From: an uncultured Desulfobulbaceae bacterium
GTDB taxonomy: Bacteria > Desulfobacterota > Desulfobulbia > Desulfobulbales > BM004
Assembly (NCBI GenBank): GCA_947258675.1
Contig: CAMYJP010000145.1
Span: forward strand, 1-5,694
Length of the DNA: 5,694 nucleotides
Reading direction: 5' to 3'
Shown here in pieces: positions 1 through 5,620 of this stretch. Position numbers and translations under genes: made by a program. A model generated the notes under the pieces. It worked only from the letters and a program-made list of their open reading frames with translations, had not been told where the DNA came from and did no database searches. The stretch's first letter is position 1; each line of letters starts with the position of its first letter.

Positions 1-245
1 ATAGATAAATTTCAGACCCTTTACAGGAATGCTTCTGTGTAAAGCATATATGCTGCAGATACGTTATGAAACTACCATGAAAATTTTTATTGATAATGGT
101 CTAATCCCAAACTTAATAGTGTAACCATCCGGAAAGGCTTTTTTTCGGATGGTTACTAAATAAAGGTTAGGATATTGGGGGAGTTTTACAGGCACTCTTG
201 GATGGCTCCTGACTGTCGCTTCAACAAATTAATTTAGAGAGAATT
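1..245. other. Non-coding region upstream of pyrF
   Basis: No convincing gene is seen here. Plus-strand frame 1 is open from the window edge to a TAA at 40-42, with last residues NASV, so the extreme 3' end of an upstream gene is possible but cannot be shown. Structures present are a 6-bp hairpin (ATGCTT at 29-34 with AAGCAT at 42-47), a perfect 12-bp palindrome at 43-54, and the strong hairpin at 121-156. A weak promoter candidate is TTGATA at 90-95, 17 bp before TTAATA at 113-118; its -10 match is poor. If it were used, the 121-156 hairpin would lie at the very 5' end of the pyrF transcript. Confidence 0.5.
121..156. terminator. Strong stem-loop, possible terminator or leader hairpin
   Basis: GTAACCATCCG at 121-131 is exactly complementary to CGGATGGTTAC at 146-156. 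This gives a perfect 11-bp stem with a 14-nt loop, inside which AAA (133-135) can further pair with TTT (139-141). The T-run lies in the loop rather than after the stem, and the sequence that follows (TAAATAAAGG) is not T-rich. It is therefore not a textbook rho-independent terminator in either direction. It may end an upstream transcript, protect the 5' end of the pyrF mRNA, or be a small dispersed palindrome. The structure is certain; the role is not. Confidence 0.4.
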
Positions 246-989
246 ATGGCAAAAAAGAAAATTCCTCTTTCAGAAAGAATAATCCTTGCCTTGGATGTTG
301 ACACTCCTAAAAATGCTAAAGAATTAGTCAGGAAGACAGAATCGGAGATCTCATTTTATAAAGTTGGCTTGCAGCTTTTTCTCGCCAATGGATTTCAAAT
401 AGTAGATTGGATAAAAGGGCGCGGACATAAGGTGATGCTGGACCTAAAGTTTTTTGACATACCTGAAACCGTTAAACAAGCAGTTTCTCAATGCAATGAT
501 CGAGGTGTGAGTTTTGTCACAGTGCATGGCAACGATCCAATTATTCGAGCCGCAGTGGAAGCCAGGGGTGATCTTGCAGTCCTAGCAGTAACTGTTTTGA
601 CAAGCTTTGGCGAAGAAGACATGCATGAAATGGGTATGTCGAAGAAGGTGGAAGACCTTGTTTATTTTAGAGCCAAGAGGGCTTTGGAGCTGGGGTGCAA
701 TGGTGTTGTTTCTTCCGGCCTTGAGGCAGCCCGTCTCAGAAAGAGTCTTGGTGATAAATTATTAATAGTTACTCCAGGAATCAGGCCGGGGACAAATGTG
801 TCTGATAAAGGTGATGATCAGAAAAGGATTGTTACTGCCAGACAGGCAATTGCTAATGGAGCGGACCATGTTGTGGTCGGCCGTCCAATAAGTAAGGCAG
901 TCGATCCTCTTGCGGTAATTAACTCTCTGCAAAATGGAATCAAGGAAGGGTTGATGGCGTCGCAAAAAGTCCGATCTACGGTGTCGTAG
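246..989 (+). CDS. pyrF: Orotidine 5'-phosphate decarboxylase
   Basis: This cytoplasmic enzyme decarboxylates orotidine 5'-phosphate to UMP, the last step of de novo UMP synthesis. The product is 247 aa, a normal length, and forms a single TIM barrel. Visible signatures are ALDVD (15-19, Asp17), KVG (39-41, Lys39), the catalytic LDLKFFDIPETV (65-76, with Asp66, Lys68 and Asp71), TVHG (92-95), the phosphate-binding TPGIRP (176-181) and VVVGRPI (209-215). The ATG at 246 is preceded by a purine-rich AGAGAG at 236-241, a usable though close Shine-Dalgarno. The gene stands alone on the plus strand and converges with pgpA. Its last 11 codons (from Met237, MASQKVRSTVS) lie inside the inserted element at 951-1123. 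The apparent ancestral end was TKGNNED with a stop now stranded at 1151-1153, giving 243 aa. All catalytic residues lie upstream of the junction, so activity is probably kept. Confidence 0.96.
   Translation: MAKKKIPLSERIILALDVDTPKNAKELVRKTESEISFYKVGLQLFLANGFQIVDWIKGRGHKVMLDLKFFDIPETVKQAVSQCNDRGVSFVTVHGNDPIIRAAVEARGDLAVLAVTVLTSFGEEDMHEMGMSKKVEDLVYFRAKRALELGCNGVVSSGLEAARLRKSLGDKLLIVTPGIRPGTNVSDKGDDQKRIVTARQAIANGADHVVVGRPISKAVDPLAVINSLQNGIKEGLMASQKVRSTVS
946..954 (+). repeat. Direct repeat AAGGGTTGA, left copy (probable target duplication)
   Basis: This 9-bp sequence encodes part of the native ...KEGL of PyrF and is repeated exactly at 1122-1130 on the other side of the element. Part of the identity (TTGA) overlaps the inverted repeat, so the true duplication may be shorter, down to GGG. 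Confidence 0.6.
951..971 (+). repeat. Left terminal inverted repeat of insertion
   Basis: It reads TTGATGGCGTC then GCAAAAAGTC. It matches the reverse complement of 1103-1123 at 17 of 21 positions, with TTGATG at the outer end and GCAAAAAGTC at the inner end both perfect. It is translated as the LMASQKV part of the PyrF tail. Confidence 0.75.
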
Positions 990-1102
990 CTCATTTTTGG
1001 TCGCTCGGCATACCATATGTATGGCCTCGCTCGCAAAAATACACACTACTCCCCGGAGTCTGCGCTTACCTGTATATCGAAATTTTTGCTTAGCCATCTC
1101 AT

Positions 1103-1123
1103 GACTTTTTGCTAGAGCATCAA
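1103..1123 (-). repeat. Right terminal inverted repeat of insertion
   Basis: The plus strand reads GACTTTTTGC then TAGAGCATCAA, the inverted partner of 951-971. The four mismatches are confined to the middle of the repeat. Confidence 0.75.
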
Positions 1124-1130
1124 GGGTTGA
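1122..1130 (+). repeat. Direct repeat AAGGGTTGA, right copy (probable target duplication)
   Basis: This is an exact copy of 946-954. Reading on from this copy in the pyrF frame gives ACT AAG GGT AAT AAT GAA GAT TGA (1130-1153), the presumed original 3' end of pyrF. Confidence 0.6.
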
Positions 1131-1215
1131 CTAAGGGTAATAATGAAGATTGAAAAATAAAGAATGAAAAGATTGAATTACAACACATTGAGATTATGCT
1201 ATTTCCTCGAGCCTT

Positions 1216-1668
1216 CTAAAATACCCAAAGAGCCCCTTGTAACACCAACCAGCTGAAAATTCCTGCAATAACATCATCAAGCATAATACCGATGCCTCCA
1301 TGGATTCTCTGATCGACCCACCGAATTGGAAAAGGTTTTAGGATATCAAAAAATCTGAATATCATAAAACCCAAAAGCCAAACTGGGATTTGTGGAGGAG
1401 CTGCGGTCAATGTGATCAGGATGCCAACAATTTCATCAATTACTACCGGTTGTGGGTCTTTTTGATTGAGAATTTTTTCAGCGGATCCGGCAACCCAGAA
1501 ACCAATGAAAAGCATTCCTGCTAGTATAAAGAGGTAATTTGATAAGGAAAAGTGATTTAAAAAAAGAAAATAGAGGAGAAGCCCTACCAAGGAACCACAT
1601 GTGCCAGGGGCTTTGGGTATATATCCAGAATAAAACCCAGTCGCAAGCATCATAATTAGTTGGGTCAT
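1216..1668 (-). CDS. pgpA: Phosphatidylglycerophosphatase A
   Basis: This inner-membrane enzyme dephosphorylates phosphatidylglycerophosphate to phosphatidylglycerol, the precursor of PG and cardiolipin. The product is 150 aa, somewhat shorter than the E. coli protein (about 170 aa) but complete for the PgpA family. Diagnostic stretches are PKAPGTCGSL (18-27), the acidic VVIDEIVG (75-82, Asp78 and Glu79) and RFFDILKPFPIRWVD (105-119), followed by HGGIGIMLDDVIAG (123-136, Asp131 and Asp132). Hydrophobic segments at about 29-37, 46-60, 80-90, 95-107 and 133-149 fit a small polytopic membrane protein. Its ATG shares one base with the larC stop (TAATG), and AGGAAG (plus-strand 1678-1683) sits 9 nt before the start, so it is translationally coupled to larC. 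It appears to be the last gene of the operon. Confidence 0.93.
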   Translation of the reverse strand: MTQLIMMLATGFYSGYIPKAPGTCGSLVGLLLYFLFLNHFSLSNYLFILAGMLFIGFWVAGSAEKILNQKDPQPVVIDEIVGILITLTAAPPQIPVWLLGFMIFRFFDILKPFPIRWVDQRIHGGIGIMLDDVIAGIFSWLVLQGALWVF

Positions 1669-2897
1669 TATTTATTGCTTCCTTTATCATCCTCAACAAA
1701 ACCCTCCAGAGACTGGCCGGCAACAGTTGAATAGATTCTGTTCAAAGGTATGCCGTTTTTCATGGCTATAATGCGGCAATCTTCGTATTCAGGATATATT
1801 ACCGGTCCCCCAGGTGTTAAAACTTTTTTTGCTTTAATCCCCCCCCATGGTGTATCAACTTTACCAAGTGAACGAGGCAGGGTTACCCGTTTTTCCCTTC
1901 TGTATCGCAATCCAATTGCCGTAGTTTCTGAAAGTATGCAATCTTTTAGTGATTGCGCATGGGCTGGAGAGCAAATAATCTGAAGTAAAAACCCCGGCCT
2001 TCCTTTTTTCATTTGAACAGCAGTGATAGTTACATCAAGGGCTCCTTTGGCAAAAAACTGTTCCATGAGATAAGGAAACACCTCCGGTGAACAGTCATCT
2101 ATATTAGTTTCAATCACCTCAACTTCTTGGGCCTCATCCGGATTCTCCTCATTCCCAAGGATCAGGCGGAAAAGGTTGGGTTTATTGCCTTGGAGTTTAT
2201 AGCTTCCAGCGCCATACCCTGTTTGTTGGACAGACATAGGTGGGAATTGGCCAAAAGAATGGCTTAAAGAGCGAATGAGGGCTGCACCTGTTGGGGTTAC
2301 CAATTCTTGACTTTCTTCAAGACCATATACTGGAGTATTTTTCAAAATTTCGCAGACAGCTGGTGCAGGTACGGGTAATAAACCATGGTCACATTTGACC
2401 CAGCCCCGCGGCATTGGAAGGGGAGAAGAAACAAGCCTGTTTACACCAAAATGTCTGAGCCCGGTAACAGTACCAACGATGTCAACTATTGTATCGACCG
2501 CTCCAACTTCATGGAAGTGAACATCTTCCATACGGCAGCCGTGGACATCAGCTTCAGCTTTGGCGAGCAAGTTGAATACGGCAAGAGATTGCTCCTTTAT
2601 AGTATCTTCCAGGTTGCTCTGCTTCAGGAGCGTTTTTATTTCTATCCATTTCCTCGGTGATTGATTGATATCAGCCTGTATTTCAACTTTAGTGGATTTT
2701 ATTCCGTATTCATGATGTGGTTCGACAACAAGCTGGAAATCAATGTCTTTTAGTTTTGATAATTCTTTCAGGAGTATCTTTTCCTCCATACCGCAATCAA
2801 TAAGAGCGCCCAGAAACATATCTCCGCTTATCCCCGAAAAACAGTCTGCATAAGCAATGGTCGAAGTGGATTTGTTGGCCGTTGGATATACTTTCAT
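1668..2897 (-). CDS. larC: Nickel-pincer cofactor biosynthesis protein LarC (nickel insertion)
   Basis: LarC is a CTP-dependent cyclometallase that inserts nickel into the pyridinium bis-thiocarboxylate mononucleotide to make the nickel-pincer nucleotide cofactor of lactate racemase and relatives. The product is 409 aa, typical of full-length LarC (DUF111 family). Seen in order are YADCFSGISGDMFLGALID (16-34), HFHEVGAVDTIVD (127-139, histidine-rich and metal-binding-like), HGLLPVPAPA (171-180), ELVTPTGAAL (198-207), ETNIDDCSPE (263-272) and MKKGRPG (296-302). The gene is one continuous frame, unlike Lactiplantibacillus plantarum, where larC1 and larC2 are joined by a programmed frameshift. 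The ATG at 2897 lies about 15 codons before the conserved start and no clear Shine-Dalgarno precedes it. It starts 12 bp after the VTT gene. No larA, larB or larE is in the window, so the client enzyme is unknown. Confidence 0.93.
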   Translation of the reverse strand: MKVYPTANKSTSTIAYADCFSGISGDMFLGALIDCGMEEKILLKELSKLKDIDFQLVVEPHHEYGIKSTKVEIQADINQSPRKWIEIKTLLKQSNLEDTIKEQSLAVFNLLAKAEADVHGCRMEDVHFHEVGAVDTIVDIVGTVTGLRHFGVNRLVSSPLPMPRGWVKCDHGLLPVPAPAVCEILKNTPVYGLEESQELVTPTGAALIRSLSHSFGQFPPMSVQQTGYGAGSYKLQGNKPNLFRLILGNEENPDEAQEVEVIETNIDDCSPEVFPYLMEQFFAKGALDVTITAVQMKKGRPGFLLQIICSPAHAQSLKDCILSETTAIGLRYRREKRVTLPRSLGKVDTPWGGIKAKKVLTPGGPVIYPEYEDCRIIAMKNGIPLNRIYSTVAGQSLEGFVEDDKGSNK

Positions 2898-2909
2898 TGA
2901 TTTTTAACT

Positions 2910-3641
2910 CTATTCATCTTCAGCACTATTATTGTATTGATTCAGGAAGGCCAGTATATTTTTTCTGTAAATATAACATGGCAGTGATATGGCAATGGAT
3001 ACTACTAGTAGCAGCAGAAGTTGATAATATTCTTCCTGGTAGACTTTGGCGCCTTGAAATGACAACATAAGTGTGCCAGGGATACGGGCGATACCCGCTA
3101 TAAAGAGGAAAACTTTAAAAGGCATTAAACTCATGCCCAACAGATAAGAAAGAATATCTTTAGGGAATCCGGGAAAAAGAAACAGGACAAAAGGAATAGT
3201 AAATTCACCTTTATGAACCAGATGGTGGAAAGTTCGATAGATCTTTGTTCCTTGATATCTGTCCCGTAGCATATCTTTGAAGAGGTGCCCAATTGAAAAT
3301 GCTATCCCAGACCCGACAGTCAGCGCAACAGTCGAATATATAAAGCCGGGAAAAGCTCCAAAAAGGTAGCCTCCCAGGGCTCCGGTGGCTTCTCCGGGAA
3401 CCGGCGCAAAAACAACTTGGAGTATCTGAATAAGAATAAATAGCAGAGGAGCAACTGGGCCGTATTCAAGGACAGTATCCCTGAGATGATCTCCACTGGC
3501 CAGAATTTTCTCTAGATGTGATAACAATTGAGCCAGAGTAATCTCGGTATAAGAGAAAAGAAAAAAACAGGAGGCAATGGCCGTGATCCCTAATATAATC
3601 AGAACATTTCTTGTGGTTTTTTGTGGTGGTTGATCATTCAT
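2910..3641 (-). CDS. TVP38/TMEM64 (VTT/SNARE-associated) family membrane protein
   Basis: This 243-aa polytopic inner-membrane protein belongs to the VTT-domain family that also includes DedA. Members are implicated in lipid flipping and membrane homeostasis, but the substrate of this one cannot be read from sequence. An N-terminal helix (about 13-31) is followed by a soluble stretch. The VTT core then holds FAPVPGEATGALGGYLFGAFPG (78-99), a glycine-rich helix to about 120, FPGFPKDILSYLLGMSLMPF (156-175) and RIPGTL (186-191). The PKD within that stretch and the re-entrant-loop-like glycine and proline pattern are typical of TVP38-type proteins. A last helix spans about 205-226 and the tail is acidic. 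It lies 21 bp after fmt and 12 bp before larC, inside the minus-strand operon. The ATG at 3641 lacks an obvious Shine-Dalgarno, but no better start exists before the first helix. Confidence 0.88.
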   Translation of the reverse strand: MNDQPPQKTTRNVLIILGITAIASCFFLFSYTEITLAQLLSHLEKILASGDHLRDTVLEYGPVAPLLFILIQILQVVFAPVPGEATGALGGYLFGAFPGFIYSTVALTVGSGIAFSIGHLFKDMLRDRYQGTKIYRTFHHLVHKGEFTIPFVLFLFPGFPKDILSYLLGMSLMPFKVFLFIAGIARIPGTLMLSFQGAKVYQEEYYQLLLLLVVSIAISLPCYIYRKNILAFLNQYNNSAEDE

Positions 3642-3662
3642 ACAACAGAAAAGAAGAAAGAT

Positions 3663-4652
3663 TTAAGCAATGAGTCGTGTCCCTGTCTTCAACGGACGAC
3701 CTCGGAGGTAAGCATCTGCGGGCATCCGCCTACCTCCCTCTGGCTGGACTTCTTGGATCAAAAGATACCCTTTGCCAGTGGCGATTACTAATCCATCAGC
3801 ATCTGCACGGCATAGCATGCCTGGTTCAATGATCAACCCTTGGGAAGCAGTTTCTTTTTCTATGAAAGAACATTCAGAAGAGAAATCTATAACCTTTGGA
3901 GAAAATATTTTTAATTTTTTACCATCAACAAGTACATACGTGAGAGGCCATGGGTCAAGGCCACGGACAAGACAACTTATCTCAAGGGCAGATTTGTTCC
4001 AGTCCACTTCTCCAAGTTCTTTAGTCAGTGGCGGGGCGAGTGTAGCTTGTCGATCATCTTGTTTGATTCTGACCAGTCTGTCATCATGGAGCAAATCAAT
4101 GGCCTTTATCAGTGCATGGCCGCCAAGCTCTGCCATTTTATTCATAAGGGTTCCGGTTGTATCATGTTGATCAATGAGGAGTTTTTCCTGCAAAAGAATA
4201 TCACCGGTATCCAGTCCTTCATCCATCTGCATGATAGTAACGCCTGTTGTTGTTTCTCCGTTAATTAGAGCCCATTGGATAGGGGCTGCTCCTCTGTATT
4301 TAGGTAATAGTGAGCCATGAATATTAATTGTTCCAAGTGGAGGCATATTGAGAAGTTTACCCGGAAGAATTCTGCCGTAAGCAGCGACTATGATTAAGTC
4401 GGGCTGGAAAGTTATAAGCTGGGCCAGGAAATCCCCGTCTTTGAGTTTTTTGGGCTGTAACAAGGGGATGCCGAATCGTCCGGCCAGTTTTTTAACTGGG
4501 GAAGGGGTGAGCTTCCTTCCTCTCCCTTTAGGCCTGTCTGGTTGGGTAACAACCGCAACGATATTTTCACCGTGAGCATGAAGAGCATCAAGCGCAGGGA
4601 CGGCAAAATTCGGAGTTCCCATGAATATGATTCTAAATGAATTTTTGATCAT
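3663..4652 (-). CDS. fmt: Methionyl-tRNA formyltransferase
   Basis: This enzyme transfers the formyl group from 10-formyltetrahydrofolate to Met-tRNAfMet for translation initiation. The product is 329 aa, slightly longer than E. coli Fmt (315). The N-terminal Rossmann domain has FMGTPNFAVPALDAL (10-24) and the tRNA-contacting loop QPDRPKGRGRKLTPSPVK (37-54). The catalytic region INIHGSLLPKYRGAAPIQ (109-126) carries Asn110 and His112, and MDEGLDTGD (143-151) carries Asp148. The C-terminal tRNA-binding domain begins near LGEVDWNK (213-220), continues through RGLDPWP (230-236) and ends with QPEGGRRM (303-310). The extra length sits mainly in a loop around 255-278. It lies 90 bp after def, its functional partner, the commonest bacterial arrangement. 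No clear Shine-Dalgarno is seen before the ATG at 4652, but the start fits the family alignment. Confidence 0.97.
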   Translation of the reverse strand: MIKNSFRIIFMGTPNFAVPALDALHAHGENIVAVVTQPDRPKGRGRKLTPSPVKKLAGRFGIPLLQPKKLKDGDFLAQLITFQPDLIIVAAYGRILPGKLLNMPPLGTINIHGSLLPKYRGAAPIQWALINGETTTGVTIMQMDEGLDTGDILLQEKLLIDQHDTTGTLMNKMAELGGHALIKAIDLLHDDRLVRIKQDDRQATLAPPLTKELGEVDWNKSALEISCLVRGLDPWPLTYVLVDGKKLKIFSPKVIDFSSECSFIEKETASQGLIIEPGMLCRADADGLVIATGKGYLLIQEVQPEGGRRMPADAYLRGRPLKTGTRLIA

Positions 4653-4742
4653 GGATTATATACTATTAGAACACGGATTTATTTCAACTGTCTGGTTACC
4701 AGTCTTTCAAGTGAAGTGATACCAGGTAGTTTTCGACAAAAA
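4653..4742. other. def-fmt spacer with short palindromes
   Basis: This 90-bp gap is the longest inside the minus-strand gene cluster. It contains CTGGT-T-ACCAG (4692-4702) and TTCA-AG-TGAA (about 4707-4716), both too short to be a convincing terminator. A perfect TATAAT on the minus strand ends 2 nt before the fmt ATG, too close to be its promoter. Transcription probably reads through from def, but a separate fmt promoter cannot be excluded. Confidence 0.35.
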
Positions 4743-5279
4743 TTAACCCGTTATCGCCGCCATTTCTTCTTCTTGCTGATTTTTAAGCTCTTTCTTCAGC
4801 CTTTTTTTATAAAGAGTGCGCTTTAGAGAACTTAAATGGTCAATGAAAAGTATACCGTTCAAATGGTCTACTTCATGTTGAATAACTCTGGCAAAATGGT
4901 CTTCGGCTTCAAATTCTCTTGTTTTGCCATCAATGTCTTGAACCTTGACTTTGATTTTCTGAAAGCGTTTTACCTTTGCAGAGAAATCAAGAACGCTCAG
5001 GCAGCCTTCGTCGCCAGTCTGAGAACCTTCACAGTCAAATATCTCGGGGTTGATTAAGGCCAGGAAATCCTTTTCCTCTTTGCTGGGTGAGATGTCAATA
5101 ACCACGACCTGCAGAGAAACGCCAATCTGGTTTGCAGCCAGTCCAGCACCAGGAGCAGCATACATGGTCTCTGCCAGTTCTGCCACAAGCTCTTTCAATT
5201 CATCGCCAAACGTGTCAACAGGCTTTGTCTTTTTACGTAATATCGGATTTGGATATGTAATAATTGTTTTTACAGCCAT
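4743..5279 (-). CDS. def: Peptide deformylase
   Basis: This metalloenzyme (Fe2+ in vivo) removes the formyl group from the N-terminal methionine of new proteins. The product is 178 aa, a normal type-1 length. The three family motifs are present: GAGLAANQIG (44-53), DEGCLS (90-95, metal ligand Cys93) and QHEVDH (134-139, ligands His135 and His139, catalytic Glu136). The N-terminus has the usual YPNPILRKK (9-17), which supports the ATG at 5279. An upstream in-frame ATG at 5309 runs into a stop after five codons. The C-terminal tail is strongly charged (KKRLKKELKNQQEEE), a helix typical of the family. Motif 2 is followed by VLDFSAKVKR, where VPG..xxVxR is commoner, a mild variation. It is the first recognisable gene of the def-fmt-VTT-larC-pgpA cluster. 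No strong Shine-Dalgarno is visible. Confidence 0.97.
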   Translation of the reverse strand: MAVKTIITYPNPILRKKTKPVDTFGDELKELVAELAETMYAAPGAGLAANQIGVSLQVVVIDISPSKEEKDFLALINPEIFDCEGSQTGDEGCLSVLDFSAKVKRFQKIKVKVQDIDGKTREFEAEDHFARVIQHEVDHLNGILFIDHLSSLKRTLYKKRLKKELKNQQEEEMAAITG

Positions 5280-5620
5280 GTCAGAAAAAACTCATATGCT
5301 ATGGTTCATGCTTTTATAAAAAGAAAAAATTGTATTAATAGTTGTCAATAATAAAAAAATATAAGCATTCTCTAATCTTTTGCGCTAATTGGTTCTGGAA
5401 ATGTACAGGAAAACTGCGTTGAAGACCAGGAAAAAGAAGGATAAAGCTGAATGGTACCGTGGCTAATGGATGTTTTGTTGTATTGACAACTAATTTTGTG
5501 TATTGTCCTGACTCTCTTAGTTGTGGGCCGACTTTGAGGGTACTTTCTGGAGGATCAAGACCTTTTATCACCCAATCCATATTTTAAACAACCATAATAA
5601 GTTCAATTACAACATTTAAT
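5280..5620. other. AT-rich divergent region between def and plsY
   Basis: This is about 340 bp without a recognisable gene. It should hold the promoters of the def cluster (minus) and plsY (plus). A perfect 12-bp inverted pair is present, TAGTTGTCAATA at 5339-5350 and TATTGACAACTA at 5481-5492. Each copy contains a consensus -35 hexamer TTGACA, at 5343-5348 on the minus strand and 5483-5488 on the plus strand, so the two face outwards towards def and plsY respectively. Neither has a good -10 at 16-18 bp: the minus-strand TATAAA is 24 bp away. The region also carries an 81-codon open frame on the minus strand (5335-5580), listed separately. Confidence 0.45.
5335..5580 (-). CDS. Doubtful 81-codon ORF, not recognised
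   Basis: An open frame from ATG at 5580 to TAA at 5335, bounded upstream by a stop two codons before the ATG. The predicted 81-aa product starts MDWVIKGLDPPES and ends CLYFFIIDNY. It has no motif, signal peptide or clear membrane segment that I can name. No Shine-Dalgarno precedes it, and it would leave only 40 bp to plsY for two divergent promoters. Codon choice is not obviously foreign. It could be a small gene leading the def cluster (55 bp upstream of def), a decayed fragment of a former gene, or chance. Chance or decay is the more likely reading. Confidence 0.2.
   Translation of the reverse strand: MDWVIKGLDPPESTLKVGPQLRESGQYTKLVVNTTKHPLATVPFSFILLFPGLQRSFPVHFQNQLAQKIRECLYFFIIDNY

Larger units (their letters stand above)
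951..1123. mobile_element. MITE-like non-autonomous insertion at pyrF 3' end
   Basis: A segment of about 173 bp is bounded by 21-nt terminal inverted repeats (951-971 and 1103-1123, 17/21 matching) and bracketed by the direct repeat AAGGGTTGA (946-954 and 1122-1130). It encodes no transposase. It is rich in nested symmetry: CTACG/CGTAG (976-980/985-989, overlapping the pyrF stop), GGCATAC/GTATgGCC (1007-1013/1019-1026) and ACTCC/GGAGT (1048-1052/1055-1059), plus recurrent GCAAAAA/TTTTTGC modules. Joining the flanks by removing 176 bp restores an open pyrF tail, which is strong internal evidence for insertion. The exact ends are ambiguous because the direct repeat overlaps the TTGA of the inverted repeat: a 3-bp duplication (GGG) and a 9-bp duplication give the same empty site. 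It may also serve as a terminator between the converging pyrF and pgpA. The mobilising family is not recognised. Confidence 0.7.

Noticed and set aside
202..237. 12-codon mini-ORF (MAPDCRFNKLI and stop) ending just before the pyrF ribosome site, as a possible leader peptide
   Set aside because: It has no Shine-Dalgarno at proper spacing, no run of regulatory codons and no attenuator hairpin between it and pyrF. Such short frames arise by chance.
762..1097. 111-codon minus-strand frame beginning MAKQKFRYTGKRR, antisense to the pyrF end
   Set aside because: It runs through the inserted element and then antisense to conserved pyrF coding sequence. It shows no family motif and is explained by the stop-poor element plus the shadow of pyrF.
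1146..1177. Repeated AAGATTGAA (1146-1154 and 1169-1177) after pyrF
   Set aside because: It is a short, A-rich, low-complexity repeat in a spacer. The first copy overlaps the stranded old pyrF end, and there is no sign of an array or structure.
1478..1723. 81-codon minus-strand frame overlapping the larC-pgpA junction
   Set aside because: It is a shadow frame over two well-supported genes, with no motif of its own.
1668..2897. Possible programmed frameshift in larC as in Lactiplantibacillus
   Set aside because: All N- and C-terminal LarC motifs lie in one uninterrupted frame, so no frameshift is needed.
4655..4660. Perfect TATAAT on the minus strand directly before fmt
   Set aside because: It ends 2 nt before the fmt start codon, so transcription would begin inside the gene, and no -35 sits at normal spacing.
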